From: Poronia punctata
Lineage: Eukaryota > Ascomycota > Sordariomycetes > Xylariales > Xylariaceae
NCBI GenBank assembly: GCA_022579005.1
Contig: MU401543.1
Span: 1 to 64,000, forward strand
Reading direction: 5' to 3'
Length of the DNA stretch: 64,000 nucleotides
Every line of letters begins with the position of its first letter. Position 1 is the stretch's first letter. The notes under the pieces were generated by a model, which ran no database searches, was not told the DNA's origin, and saw only the letters and a list, made by a program, of their open reading frames with translations. A program made the position numbers and the translations under genes. This document shows positions 12,388-24,700 of this stretch, piece after piece.

Positions 12388-15300
12388 ATGACTCCAATAC
12401 GAAATCAAGACAACGGGGCGATGGGTTGGGATGAGATCGCTACACGGATTGCAGACCTGTATGGAGGTGATTTCCCGCGCCGCCACGAGGATGATAGCAC
12501 AGCGTCGACCCAACAAACAGCCGCTCGAGAGGCGGTTGGCCGGCTGAAGGGAAGCATCGACCCAAATCTTGAAATCCCCCGGGTTATCTCCTACCTCAGC
12601 AATAATGACGCAGGCCGAGATCCCGATTGGCCTCACAGGTTTGCCCTCATACAGGCCTATCTTGACGAAGCCCACCATCAGATGGTGACGGGCGGTTTAG
12701 GATTTAACGATCCCAAGTTACGTGCTGCTCTAGCAGATGCTCGTGTGATGGCGAAAGTCCACCAGAACTTCCAGAAGAATCCGTTGGACGGCATGCCGTG
12801 GACAACGGACATTCTTCGAGGACAACTGACGCAAGAACGGCTCCTGACATATCCGAAAGCGTTTCCCCACCCCGACCCTGACCGCTCCAAGTCACGGTAT
12901 CGGCCAATGGAGCCAACGCCGCGCCCTGATGATGAAAGCTCGAGCCTCTGGAACACGAGCCTCCATCTCGTAACTCGCTTTGGCCACAGTCAATCACAGC
13001 CTGTGGTGGACGCCCCGAAATTAGTCGAAGTCGACAACTATGTTGAGAGCGAGAACAGATTCTTCCACGTCGCTCAACAGAACGCGGACACAGGCGCCAG
13101 GGCAGATGACACCGAATGGCAGAACCTGAGGTTCAACATAGAAAATACCGCATATGAGCAATGTATCCAAGAAGGGACCCGATGGACTAACGAAAACGCG
13201 CCACCTGTGTACACAAAAGGTCCGACAGGCACCAGAGGGCCCCAAAATCCAGACGGGACAAAAGGAACGCCATTCTACACGAGGCGGGGATGGCAGCGAG
13301 GAGCACTTCAACAATGCCTTAACCTATTTCAAAGCCATGAAAATAGGGTGATCAACACCCCATGGCGCCGGGCCGTGCTACCCTATGAACAGCCTGTGCC
13401 CCTGCCAAAGGATATTGTTTTTGCACCGCGCGTGGTACATCCCAGTAAACTCACTGATGGTCGGGAGAAGGACCCGTTTTCCTGGTTGCGGCTTTCGTCC
13501 CAGTATACGCAGATATGGGATTTCCTGGCTGAATGTCAGCGTAAACGCTACAACAACCAGTCGTGGTCCAATTTCTTGGCGCCGGCACTACCTGCGAATT
13601 TCAGGGGACCACGCATCTACAGGGGCTTGTCTGTTTACGATCAACACTGGCTGAAAATAGGTCAGACTCTGGACAACCTCGCAGATATGCTCGTGGACGC
13701 ATGGGCAACCGCACCTCGCCCCCTCCTGAGAGCTATTCTGCGAGATATCGATGCGGGAAGACAGGATCAAGCAGGCAATCCCCAAGTGAACAATAGCCGT
13801 TCTTTACCCAGTACGGAAGATGATAGGCTTCAAGAGCAAAAGCGTCTCTGGCGACGAGATATCAAGCGTCGGCCAGGCATCGACACCCAGGAAGATAGTG
13901 CGGATGATGGCAGCTACAAGCTAGTAGACGAGCACGATATCGCCTGGTTAAGATACCTATGTAGGCCTTCCCGCACATTGGACATGTGTGACCCATCAAA
14001 GCTGCCGTCGGATAACCTGGTTATCCTGTTCGATGCAAAGCTTCAGTCGTATTTCGCAAACCTGGCAGAATCCGGTGCGCCTGACACCAGTGGTATACCT
14101 GTTTGGTACGAAGACTTGGAGGACGTCAGATCAACCCTGGCCAATCACCAACCCCACTCGCTTAAGAAAGCATTGGCCTACATTAATGGCTGTGATGAAT
14201 CAGAGGTGAAGGACTCAGGGGAAAGACGGTCCCATCCGGAGCATCCCAACTGCTCTTACCAATTCTCGCTCGAAGAAGCCGAATTTCTATGTGTAGAGCT
14301 ACAGCTGGCCGGCAGATGCGTGTAAGTCACAATATTGCGAGCTAAGGAATAGGTCAACGATACATGATTATGCTGATGAGAATAATATACAGATTCACAC
14401 CCAAACAGGGTGACCGTCCCTCTTTGGTGGACCGTCCAAGCTACAAAGTTCACCCGGAGGATCGGATCATATGGCGTTACTTGGACGAAAAACAGTTTCG
14501 GCAGGAGAGTATGGAGTACATGAACGAGATACTAAAGCACTATCATAACAATTACAACAGCTGGTCCGCACACCGACCGGATAGGCCCGGGTTTTCTCGC
14601 GAACTACAGTATATGCTCGACCATGCAGGGCCCGATTTCACGCCTGAACTAGAACGCATTGAAACACAAGACAACAGCACAGAGGCTGAGCGGCTGTCAT
14701 TCATTAAACTGCACCTTGTACCCGAGACCGTTTATCGAGTCGGTAGCTTGGACATTGACGGTCTTGAAGTAGAAAGGGGAACCCCCTGCTGGGACGATCT
14801 CGCTACATGGGAAGAGACTGGGGCCTTGGTCACCAACGTGCAAAAACAACAAAAGGAACTGGAAGATCGTCTTGGCAAGGCACTATTCTACTCGCGCGAG
14901 CCCTATCGACCGCAGACGGCGGAGAGGACGGTGCAGTTCCTCAGGAACCTGGCTTACCGCATGGGTCGCACAATCAGCCACGTGGAACAAATTCGGGATA
15001 GACTACAATATCTGGACAAGTCAACTCGGAAATCACAGACTCCAACCTCGTCGTCGCTAGATCTCTCATCCGAGCTCAAGTGGCCGCGGCCCGAAAACGG
15101 GCCGAGTGTCGACGACAACAACTCTACTAGTGTGGTCCAGAGATGGTGGCACGCGTTGCCCGTCAAAGATTACGATCTGGCCATCAAACACTGGGTCACG
15201 GCGGTCGAGGAGGGGTTTGGTGAGGTCGCGTTGCTGCCCCCAAAGGTGGACGAAGTGCTGGCGAAAGCGGATCCGACCAACCCTTTCCGAACGTCGTTGA

Positions 15301-17310
15301 AAGAGCAGGATGCGTTTGGCACGATGCGAGAGGGCATCATTGACGATTGCGTGCAAAACCGGCCTACAATGTACCCGATCCGGCTAAGCGGTTTCAAAGA
15401 CGGGTCAGACAAAGAGTTCCAAGGCTTTGAAAGACCCAACCTCTTTGAGTGGGCAACAAAGGAACAGAGGCGCTACCAGGCCCAACACACAAGACAACAC
15501 TTCTTTAACATGCAACGCTGGCCACTCTGTCGTCTTCCCCCCCATAGACTTGAGGCCATCCGTACCCGCAAGGACGAAATCATCAGGCACGACCCTAGCC
15601 GTGACGACCAGGCCTATGGTATCTTGACCCATCGACTACCAGTAGGGAAAGAGAAACCCATATACGTCCACCCCATCATAATTCATAGAGCGTCGGACGA
15701 AGACTACCACTTGGACCCGGGTCCATTTGAAGCTCAGCCGGATATTCAACAACAACAACAACAACAACAACGCCAACTACTACTACCACAACAACAAGAA
15801 CAGCTTCCACCTAGTCCATGGGCAAAACAGGATAGTGGCGAGCATAGCCAAGTTAGGGTCGAGACCAATAACAACAATAACAACATGACTGCTACCACTA
15901 CCCCGGTTGCTACTCCGGCCACCGGCTTGGGCTTCGAGACGAGGGGCGCTCTGGTCCCCTATAAGCGATCCACCGAGAGGTTCGCCCCAGGGCCGGCCGT
16001 GTTCCCCATGGGTGACACATTGCTCCAGAAAATATGGGTCAGCAATGAACTTAGCAATAGTAAGTCTCAATATCCAATTCATACTTGACAACATATAAAA
16101 ATAGAGGGCGAATATTCGTTTTCTTTTCCCCTTTTACATACAACATACATTCTCTATTACTAACAAACTCCTCGCTATAGCACTCTATCCAAAGCTACCC
16201 CTTTACAAGGAAAGCCTACTGGGAATTCCCAAGTTATGGCGGAACATTACCAGGGCGAAGAAAGCGCTGATCCCGCTTGTGCCCGAGGTGTCGAAAGCGA
16301 TGCTCCCCCGCAGCAACCCTAAGAAGCGCAAGATGCCGATCGAGTTCCTCAATACTCAGGGCAGCACCAAGAAGTTCCGCAGCGATGTCGCCCTAGGACT
16401 ACAACCCGGTGGCAGCGGCGGTCAGTTCGCTGCCGCCATAGTTGGTCCAACTCCAGTGGTCGTAGCTCAACCTAAACGACCGGTCGCCACCCCGAGGGCA
16501 AAAACAAAGACCGCTCGAGTAGCACCTGTAGTCCCTGTAGCCCCTGTGGCTCCTGTAGAGTCGACACCTACTAAGAGAGGGATTGTCCGGAGAGAATTTA
16601 CGCAGAACCAACCACAACAACAACAGCGTACTGTACAAGAAAGTCGGCGGGAAAACCACCGAACTGACGGTCGCCTGGCTTACACCCCGCGGATAGTCGA
16701 CAATCCTCCCCAGACCATAAAGGAAATTGCACCTCAAAGCGGAGTACCAGAGTACGCCGACGTCCCACTGGCAGAGGCATATGAACAGAACATCCGCGAC
16801 TTCCCCCACGGCTGGACAACGCCGGACCGAAACATCAAGTCCCCATTCCTGTTCACATCCGCCATGATCGCACTAGAGAACAGCATCAATCGACAGTTGC
16901 AGCGCGTCCAGGTGCAGACGAACGGGATCGAGCTCGAGCAACTCCTGGCCCTTCCCGAGGCAGTCTGCGTCAAGCCCTTCACCAACCTAGAGAAGAACAA
17001 CTTCACGCCCAACTGTCTCAGCCACATGCTCGACCTCTTCGGCCGCAAACACGACTTGAAGCTCCAGCTCGGTATCATCCACGAGGACCCCCAGAATCGC
17101 AAGAGACAGTTCCATCTCCCGGATAAGTCGGGCCAGAACTCGAAATCGATCGCCTTCATCTTGGGGTCCAAGTATAATAACGCCAGCGACAAGAAGGTCA
17201 TCTGGGTCCGACTCGCGAATGAAGTCGGCATGCCCTTCACCGGCTGTACAAGTCCTTATATCAACCAGCCTTACAACACCTACAAGGCAGTGGCTCCACG
17301 TCACGCCTAA
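12388..17310 (+). CDS. Large uncharacterised protein with nuclear localisation signal and Gln/Asn runs
   Basis: Three long open frames form one gene: 12388..14321, 14393..16059 and 16181..17310, totalling 1,576 residues. Intron 1 (71 bp) has GTAAGT and ends TACAG. Intron 2 (121 bp) has GTAAGT, a perfect TACTAAC branch and ends TATAG. Both joins keep the frame. The start is the first ATG after an in-frame stop at 12364. I recognise no enzymatic domain. The N-terminal two thirds look folded, rich in Trp, Tyr and Arg. A low-complexity stretch follows, with eight Gln near residue 1097 and six Asn near 1137. At about 1243 lies PKKRKM, close to the classical monopartite nuclear signal. After a Pro/Val-rich linker and a second Gln run near 1344, a compact C-terminal domain of about 200 residues closes the protein. 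A gene predictor could easily split it into three. Nuclear location is inferred. Function is unknown. Confidence 0.85.
15747..15770 (+). repeat. (CAA)8 triplet run encoding eight Gln
   Basis: Pure CAA units in frame within exon 2 of the large gene, followed by further Gln- and Asn-coding runs to about 15885. Triplet purity suggests recent slippage and length variation between strains. Confidence 0.9.
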
Positions 17311-18295
17311 TGTTGCGTAGATGGGGATGGGGGTTCGCTTTGGGATGTTTGTGAATGTGTAGGGAAAAAAAGCCTCGGAGATATTTTTCCTTGTTTTCTT
17401 TTTTTCTTTTCATTATCGCGCATGGTCTTTTTTCCTGCCTGTTCTTCTTCCCACCAATACTGCCACAACATCTTGTTCCCCGTCACTCCTCGTGGCAACT
17501 TTTTTTTTTTTGTTTTTTTCCATCGAAAGACAAACACTGTATTTTTAAAGTCTAGTTACAAATAGAGCAATATTTCTCACTACACCAACATATATCGTAA
17601 CTTTTTGTGTCAATATTTGATGCCGACAGATGCAGGTAAAGTAACACAGACGTTATGAACCCACCGGTATAGTGGTACGTAACACGGCTGGCTTCTTCGT
17701 GTCGCCCCCCGGGGTCCCGGCTGCTGTGCGATCTTCAATTCCGGGGTGGCCTCCCGAATTTGAACTCCGAACGTACCGGTATCGCCTATGTTCTCCACAT
17801 TTACGTCCGAATTCATTTTACATATTCGTTCGTTCATTCATTCTCGTTTCTACTATTCTTTATGCATCGTTTTTTTAAGATTCCTAACACAAATGACTTT
17901 TCTCTCTCTCTCTTCTTTTCACCTATCTTGGCCCATTTCATTTCATTCAAGTACTGACTGTACTTGCAACTACTCGTAGACAAGAAAGACCCCCTTTATC
18001 CAATCTGTATCTAGTCTTGTATTTTTCTATTTCCATTTCCTTCATCTTCACTGCCCAGCTCACAACAACGGCGCCTAAACAATGAATGTAACAAGCCCGC
18101 GAGTATGTACGAGTACCTAAGTATCCTGAAGGCCGAAACACTTCCCAAAAAACAAATCAGGGTTTGAACTTCGCGCTTACCGCTTACCGCCGCCCCACAT
18201 AGGAATCGATTGGTAGGTATCTGGCACCTCTTCTTTTTTTTTTTTTAAACCCCTAGGCTAGACTAGACTAGAGCCGTGGTAAAGAAGTAAGTAAT

Positions 18296-18324
18296 GGGAT
18301 TGGATTGGATTGGATTGGATTGAT
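18296..18324. repeat. (GGATT)n pentanucleotide repeat
   Basis: About five perfect GGATT units in tandem, intergenic, a few bases from a TACTCGTA octamer at 18327. Confidence 0.9.
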
Positions 18325-18830
18325 TGTACTCGTAGGCGCCCCTGAGCACTGCCTAAATATTTACCTGCCGTAGGTTTGGGTGTATGGCATCTCTGGTGTT
18401 TGGGGGCCGGACGAGTTACAGGTTTGGCTAACCTACAATGGGTCCCCACCGTACGATTGGTGTAAAAGATCTTGGCATCGAATCGAGGGTGTTGAGGCGG
18501 TTGTCCATCTCCCTAAATTTAGGTTTTAAACAGGGACTGGCTATCTTTATTTAGTCTAGGTTAGGTTAGGTTAGCGGGAGGTACTGTATGTATTGTACTC
18601 GGATTGTAATTAATACTGGAATGGACTGGAATCTACAGCAACATCAACAATACCTACTCTGGTCTCTTGTTTCGGTCTTGCACTGCCTATGATGTTTTAA
18701 CTATCAATTATCTAACCTACAACACTACGAAAAACCAAGTAACCTTGGATAGTAAGAAATGCAGAATTATGACCTGGCACGACCGACTCCGACTGGTTAG
18801 GCCGAATTCCATTCCAGCCCCCCAAGCAAG

Positions 18831-18846
18831 CACACACACACACACA
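18831..18846. repeat. (CA)n dinucleotide repeat
   Basis: Eight CA units in the intergenic region. Confidence 0.85.
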
Positions 18847-19168
18847 GACGTACGTACATTTTTTCTAGGTTAGCCTGACTTGACTTCTTAGATAGGAATA
18901 GTATGAAACACAAGCGACCTGCAAGGAACACTAATCCCTGAAACGACCATATCTCCTTATTGGCTGTTACATTTTCCCATAGGCCATAGAGACGCCGAAC
19001 TTCCTCTTTGAACGATGTGAGGAATGGGAATTGCTACCAGAGAGGGTGTGGGCCAACGCCACCAGTTTGAAAAATGAAGAGATGGCGGTTAGGACTAGGT
19101 TAGGTTGTAACGTGTAAGCTCGTATCGGTAGGTAAGTAGGTAGATTTCTTAGTAAGTAAGTAAAAAAG

Positions 19169-19192
19169 AATGAATGAATGAATGAATGAATG
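19169..19192. repeat. (GAAT)n tetranucleotide repeat
   Basis: About six tandem GAAT units, upstream of the GH76 gene. Confidence 0.85.
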
Positions 19193-19539
19193 GCCTTTGT
19201 GTAGGTAGATTTGGGAAGGAGGTCAAGACTCAAAAGGGATGGAATGCCCTCCTCCTCCCCCCTTTCTCCCTTATATCCCTTGTTGGTCTGCTCCTTTTTC
19301 TTGTTGTTGTTATTATTCTTCTATCTCTGTCTTCAACTTTGTCATCGTTTTGAATTCTTTTTTTACATATTCTTTAAGAAGCATCTCTCTCTCTCTCTGT
19401 CTTTTCTATTCATTTATTTTAGTATATACTTTATTTATATATATATAGGTCATCGTACAACTGGTTGTACTAGGACCTCTTCAAGTGTTCTTTTTCTGTT
19501 TCTTTCCAGGCTTTTTTATAAAAAAAAATACCCTTCATC

Positions 19540-21068
19540 ATGAAGAAATATTCATCATCATCGAGCGTCTTATTAGCGCTCATCCACAGCGCCACAGCTC
19601 TACAACTAAACGTCGAGGATCTCAGTTCCATCAAAGAAGCCGCTGGCGAGGTAGCCAAGGGCTTATACGTCTTTCACGACGAGGCCGCCACCACGGGACA
19701 ATTCAGCCAGCCGGAACCATGGTTCTGGTGGTTATCCGGGTCCGGGTGGAACGGCTTGATGGATTATACCGTCTACACCGGAGACGAGACGTATAAGGCC
19801 GACCTCCTATCTGCCCTGGCCAAGAATGTCGGACCGAATTTTGATTTCGTCCCCCCTGAGCAATCTGGTTGGGAGGCGAATGATGATCAGGTATGTTATT
19901 ATAAATCACATGAACCCCTGAGCAAAAAGAAGCAGAAGAAGAGAAAAACTAACTTTATCAAAAAATCCAGGCATACTGGCTCTTCAACGCCCTAACAGCA
20001 ATGGAATACACCTTCACCCCACTCCCCTCGCCCTCCCCATCCTGGGACGCCATCGCGACCAACGCCTTCGACCTGTTCGCATCCCGGTGGGAGGCCGACA
20101 GCACGACCTGCAACGGCGGGCTCAAATGGCAATACGACCCGGAAGCCAACGGCTGGACGTACAAGAACGCCGTGACGAACGGGGGGTTCTTCCAAACCGC
20201 CGCCCGACTAGCCCGGTACACAAACGAAGAAAAATTCGCCGACTGGGCCGTCAAGATCTGGGACTGGTCCGTCGCCGTCGGCTTGGTCAGCGACGATTAC
20301 CACGTCTACGACGGCACGGGCGACGACAAGGACTGCACGGAAATCAACCACGACGAATGGTCGTACAACATCGCCTCGTACCTCCACGGCGCCGCGCACA
20401 TGTATAACCTCACATCCGACCCGACGTGGGAGAAGCACGCGCACGGACTCGTGAATACCGCGAAAGCGAAATTCTTCGACGAAAGTTCCGGAGTCATGAT
20501 CGAGCAGAAATGCGAGCCGGACCGCGCATGTACTACCGATCAGACATCTTTCAAAGCCAGCCTATCCCGCTGGTTAGCCAAGACGGCTGTTCTGGTGCCC
20601 AGTTTGAGAGATACCATTGTCCCGCTCTTGCGGAAGAGCGCGGACGGTGCGGCGGCGTCTTGTTCCGGACATGGGAATTCTACTTGTGGCATGTCTTGGA
20701 CGGGGGGAAAATTCGACGGACAGTCGGATTTCGGGGTCGAGTTGAGTGCGTTGGAGATTATTCAGAGTTTGTTGGTTTTTGATGCGCCTGCTTTTGCTGT
20801 TGTGAAGAAGGGAAAGGACGAGGACGAGACGCAAACTCCGACGGAGACGGAGACGGTTACGCCGCCTTCGCAAACTCCCACACAGCCAGCGAAAGAGACG
20901 AAGCCGGCAAAGGAGACAAAGACAGTCACTGAACTTCCGACAGAAACTCGGCCGGCCAAGCAGATCCTACCCACGGACGAGACGCCGTCTCAGCCATCAA
21001 AGGGGAAGAAATGCGGAAGCAAGAGGAGAAGAAGAAGAGGAGGGAATATCGCCAAACTGACTAAATAG
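19540..21068 (+). CDS. GH76 family alpha-1,6-mannanase-like protein (Dfg5/Dcw1 type)
   Basis: Exons 19540..19890 and 19971..21068 give 482 residues. The 80-bp intron has GTATGT, an ACTAAC branch and a TCCAG acceptor, phase 0. A signal peptide is likely in the first 20 residues (Ser-rich, hydrophobic, then ATA-LQ). The body matches GH76 throughout: a WFWW-type segment, the NDDQ motif carrying the adjacent Asp pair known as catalytic in GH76, then AYW, GGLKW, and NGGFFQ followed by a Leu-Ala-Arg-Tyr-Thr stretch. Dfg5/Dcw1 proteins act at the plasma membrane and wall, probably linking GPI-anchored mannoproteins to wall glucan. Oddly, the C-terminus lacks the hydrophobic GPI-attachment tail. After the catalytic domain come Thr/Pro/Glu-rich repeats and then a basic end with five consecutive Arg. 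I therefore infer a secreted or otherwise retained form. A missed last exon is possible, though I see no clear donor. Confidence 0.9.
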
Positions 21069-21707
21069 ATTTAGTACATATATAAAGACCACAGCCACTT
21101 GTACATACCTACATATAAAGAGAAAAAGGCTTGCGGGGTGGAAGGGGAGAGATGAATGATTTTAACGAATGGATCAAAGGAAAGACGGGATTTCTTTTGG
21201 ATTTTTTTTTTAGATAGATACCTACACTTACTTGAATCACATTCATATTTTTAACTATTATCACCATTGCATTCATACCGACATCTTACCCCTAAGCAAG
21301 CATCAGACCTATACCAAGTAATTAATCCACACATAATGACACTCGACAAGTCAAGAAAAATGGTCAAAATAAATGATTGCCACATTTGATACTTGATTGT
21401 TACTTTTGCACCGACGCTTCGCTTTGCTTCGCTCCGCTCAACGCAACAACAACACTACAGATATAAAAACACTATACATAAGGTAGACTTGCTTGCATGC
21501 ACTTGGTTATACTCCTCGCCCAATCCCTGCAAGATGAAATAAGAAGAAAACAAACAACCTTATGTATGCAGCCAGACCAGACCAGACCAGACCAGACCAT
21601 CCAGTGCCATTACCCCTTTCTTGCAAAGCCCATGCCCATCCAGCCCCCCCCTCCCCCCACCCTTAACCATTCATCATGGAACCAAAAAGAAAAGGAAGAT
21701 AAGAGAA
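21069..21707. other. Convergent intergenic region
   Basis: The GH76 gene and the IQGAP gene converge here. These 640 bp should hold both 3' ends. I see AT-rich stretches, the CCAGA repeat and a C-rich tract at about 21640-21660, but no gene. Confidence 0.6.
21571..21599. repeat. (CCAGA)n pentanucleotide repeat
   Basis: About five to six perfect CCAGA units near the 3' end of the IQGAP gene. Confidence 0.9.
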
Positions 21708-24700
21708 TTATTGTGTCCGATAAAACTTCCTATAAAGGAGATGCAACAAGAGGTTAACATTAACCCTCAGATTCCCCTCGAAAAAGTCCATAAACTGTCT
21801 GGCCTCGAACTGGGCCTGCAAGAGATCGTCGATGGGTATGACTGCGCTGGCGCCGGGCATCTGGATATGGCCGCGACTACCCTCGATATTAAAGATGCCC
21901 ACCTGGTCGCAGGCGATGGTGAGGTCGATGCTGCTCCAGTCGCGTTCCGGTACGCCTTGCCAAGACACGATGACGCCCTTGCCGAAGAGTGTCCGCACAC
22001 TGTATTTGTATGATCCGAATTTGGGTACCCTTCCGGATCTCTCGAGCTCGCGTTGGTGGTTGTATTGTTTCGTGAATGGGAAGAAATGACGTTTTCTATT
22101 TTATTTTATTTTCAAGTCAGCATACTTCTTTCATCGTAAAATGTCTTGTCCCTTTGCTTACCCTTTATTCTTCTGGAGCGTGGCCATGGCTTGCTCAATA
22201 TAGTCATCGTAACTCTTCCTTTGCTGCTCCAGATACTTGGCTTTCTGGTGCAAGTTGCCGAGGGTCAACCGCACGGTTTCTAGCTCGCGTTGTCGCTGCA
22301 CCCGGCGTCGGCTCTTGGTTCGGATGTCCAACGCGATGGCGTTCAATATGTCTTGGTAGTAATTATGCTTCGAGATCCGGCCCATCTGCTCTAGACGCAT
22401 AATGTTTTCTAGTGCCGTCCGTTTCATGTCGTAGTATGACATGCGTGTCACATCCACCATGTTGACGTCCGAGTACGCTCCTTTCGTGTTGCTTCCCGAT
22501 GCAAAGTCTTCTCGTAAGAGTGTCTGCCACTTTACTTCGTCATCGTAGGTTGGCGGCCGGACGAGGATTTCCAACAGGTTGGCTCCCGTCTGGACTCGGA
22601 TGATATACAAGATGCACCTCTTCGTCTCCATAAAGAGAGATTTGACTTCCTCTTCGGGGTCGTTCACGTCGTGTAGTCTGGGCGTGAGGAACATTTGTAT
22701 ATCCGACGAGCTGGCTGCGTTCATCTCGCTCTCGTTGTTCTTGGCGCTTCCGAGGTCTTGCAGGATCTCGTGCAGCACGTCGTTGCGGGTGAGGCAGATG
22801 CTGGAGAGCTCCTGGGAAACTAGATTATGTATGGCAAAGATGTCGTTCATCTTGATGTACAGCGTGGGCCGGTTCTTGGCATAGAGGTCGTTGAACTCGT
22901 CGACGCCGAATGTCTGTTCGGCATCGGCGACGGATATCAGCCCCTGAGTGGTATGCGCTAGTCTGTCCCTCGATTCGCCTACGAATGCGTTTAGGGGCTG
23001 GAGATAGACGTTATCACCTCCAAAAGGACGGCCCGAGGCGATCTGGCCGAGCACCTTGGCCACCTCACTCAGATTGCGCTTCTGCAGCGGACTCAGCGTC
23101 TTCTCGATCACGCCGACCTGCTCCGGGTTGACTAGGGCAGGCTGGATATAGGACCGCCAGACAAAGTTGCTCACGATCTGAAGCACCTGGTGGGGTGGCT
23201 CCCGCTTGAAACGGTTGCATAACGCTTCATATATCTGCTGACTTATGAACCTGAGCCCATATGGCATTCTTGGGAGCAAGTCTTCTAGGGCTACGAGGAA
23301 CTGGTCACAGATCTCGCGGAGGTCTCGCAGGTGGTCGATAAACAGTTCGCGCGTCTCCGGGTCTTTGATGGCGAGATCGCGCGGAATGTCGAGCGGACGT
23401 CTGCTCGGCTGGCCTGTACGCAGTTCCTCGTTATTGACGGCTGACCGGTAAATCTGCATCGGATCGCTCTCGAGGTCCAAAGCGGGGTCTTCGATGATGT
23501 TGTCCCGTATTAAGGGGCCGAGTAGCTCTCTCAGGTATCGCCTGTCACGCGGTGATCGAGTGTAGTTGCTCAAGAGCCTGACCCAGAAAAAGTTGCCGCG
23601 GAGGTAGTCTTGGATCGAGATGCACTGTTCTACCTCTTCGCGGATGGAACGGGAGATGAGCTTGAGAAGGTAATATTCCTCTCGCGTCTTTTGCGCATAC
23701 CCGAACAGGCCCATGACCAGGTGCTCGACGCGCTTGCATTCCTTCTCGGCCGTGCCCTGCTCCCGCATGCGTCTGAAAAGGCGGGCGAGGTACTGCGGTT
23801 GTGTCTGGAGGTTGAAGAAGAGCTGCTGGTACGAGTCCAGCTTCTTCCTCGAACTCTTGTTGAGCGCCTTGAGATCGAACTGGTTTCCGGACGAGATGGA
23901 AGCGTTGGCGAGGAGGCTCGTGGTGTGGCCTCCGTAGTTGCTCTGGTGCTTGATGACTTCGTCGAGCGTGATCTTGTTCTTCACCAGGAGGGCGATTTTG
24001 ATATCCAGTTGATCGATATATTGCTCCATCATCTCGTTCTGCCGTACCTGTTGGACGACGGTCTTGCGCAGGCGTTCAAACTCGACCTCCTCGTCGAAAT
24101 CGAAGCCGCTGTCGTTTAGTAGATGGACAAAGTTCTTGACTGCGCTGACCGGAGGATTCTTTCCCGTCGTCAGACTTTTATACGCCTTCCCTTGCAGTTT
24201 AGCCCGGACGAAACTCTGGATCTTGACCACCTTTTGCATGTTCTCGTTAAAGTGCTGCCTCTTGGCGGCGAATTGACGTCGCACGATGAAGCCCCTTGCC
24301 AGTGTTTGCAACTCGACCACCTCGTCTTCGTACTCGTCAAGCTCGTTCAACAGAGTTCCTATATCGGTTCGAAGGAGCATGGCTCTGGCTAGTGCTTGCA
24401 GCGAAACCACTTCGGGCTCGTGAGAATGGAGCTCATCCAAGAACGAGGACTGCTGTTTTCTGTACAGAAACGCTCGGGCGCAAGCTTGGAGCTCTGTGAA
24501 GGCGGGCGAATACGTTTCTAGCTCGTCGAGCATCGTTGCGAGACGCTGACGGGTCATCATGCCACGCGCAAGGGTCTGTAACTCGAGGATGGAGGGTTCG
24601 TGAGCGCGTACTGCTTCCATTGTTTGGGAAACATCCCGACGGACGGCCGCTGCCCGTACATGGGCTTGCAGCACGCCTATGTCTGCAGTACACTGTTCAA

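Larger units (their letters stand above)
17311..19539. other. Intergenic region rich in simple repeats
   Basis: There is no supported gene in these 2.2 kb. It contains T-rich tracts just after the large gene, three TACTCGTA-type octamers (17971, 18108, 18327), short GGTTA repeats near 18556-18575, and several microsatellites listed separately. The last 300 bases are pyrimidine-rich (CT and T runs), as is common just upstream of ascomycete start codons. Confidence 0.6.

Noticed and set aside
17661..17749. Possible tRNA: CCACC and GGTGG ends, an A-box-like TATAGTGG and a TTCAATTCC element
   Set aside because: The T-stem and anticodon stem do not pair and the B box lacks GGTTC, so no cloverleaf forms. 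At most a chance resemblance or a decayed copy.
18556..18575. Telomere-like GGTTAGGTTAG repeats
   Set aside because: The unit is GGTTA rather than TTAGGG and only about three copies occur, so this is a short simple repeat and not a telomere.
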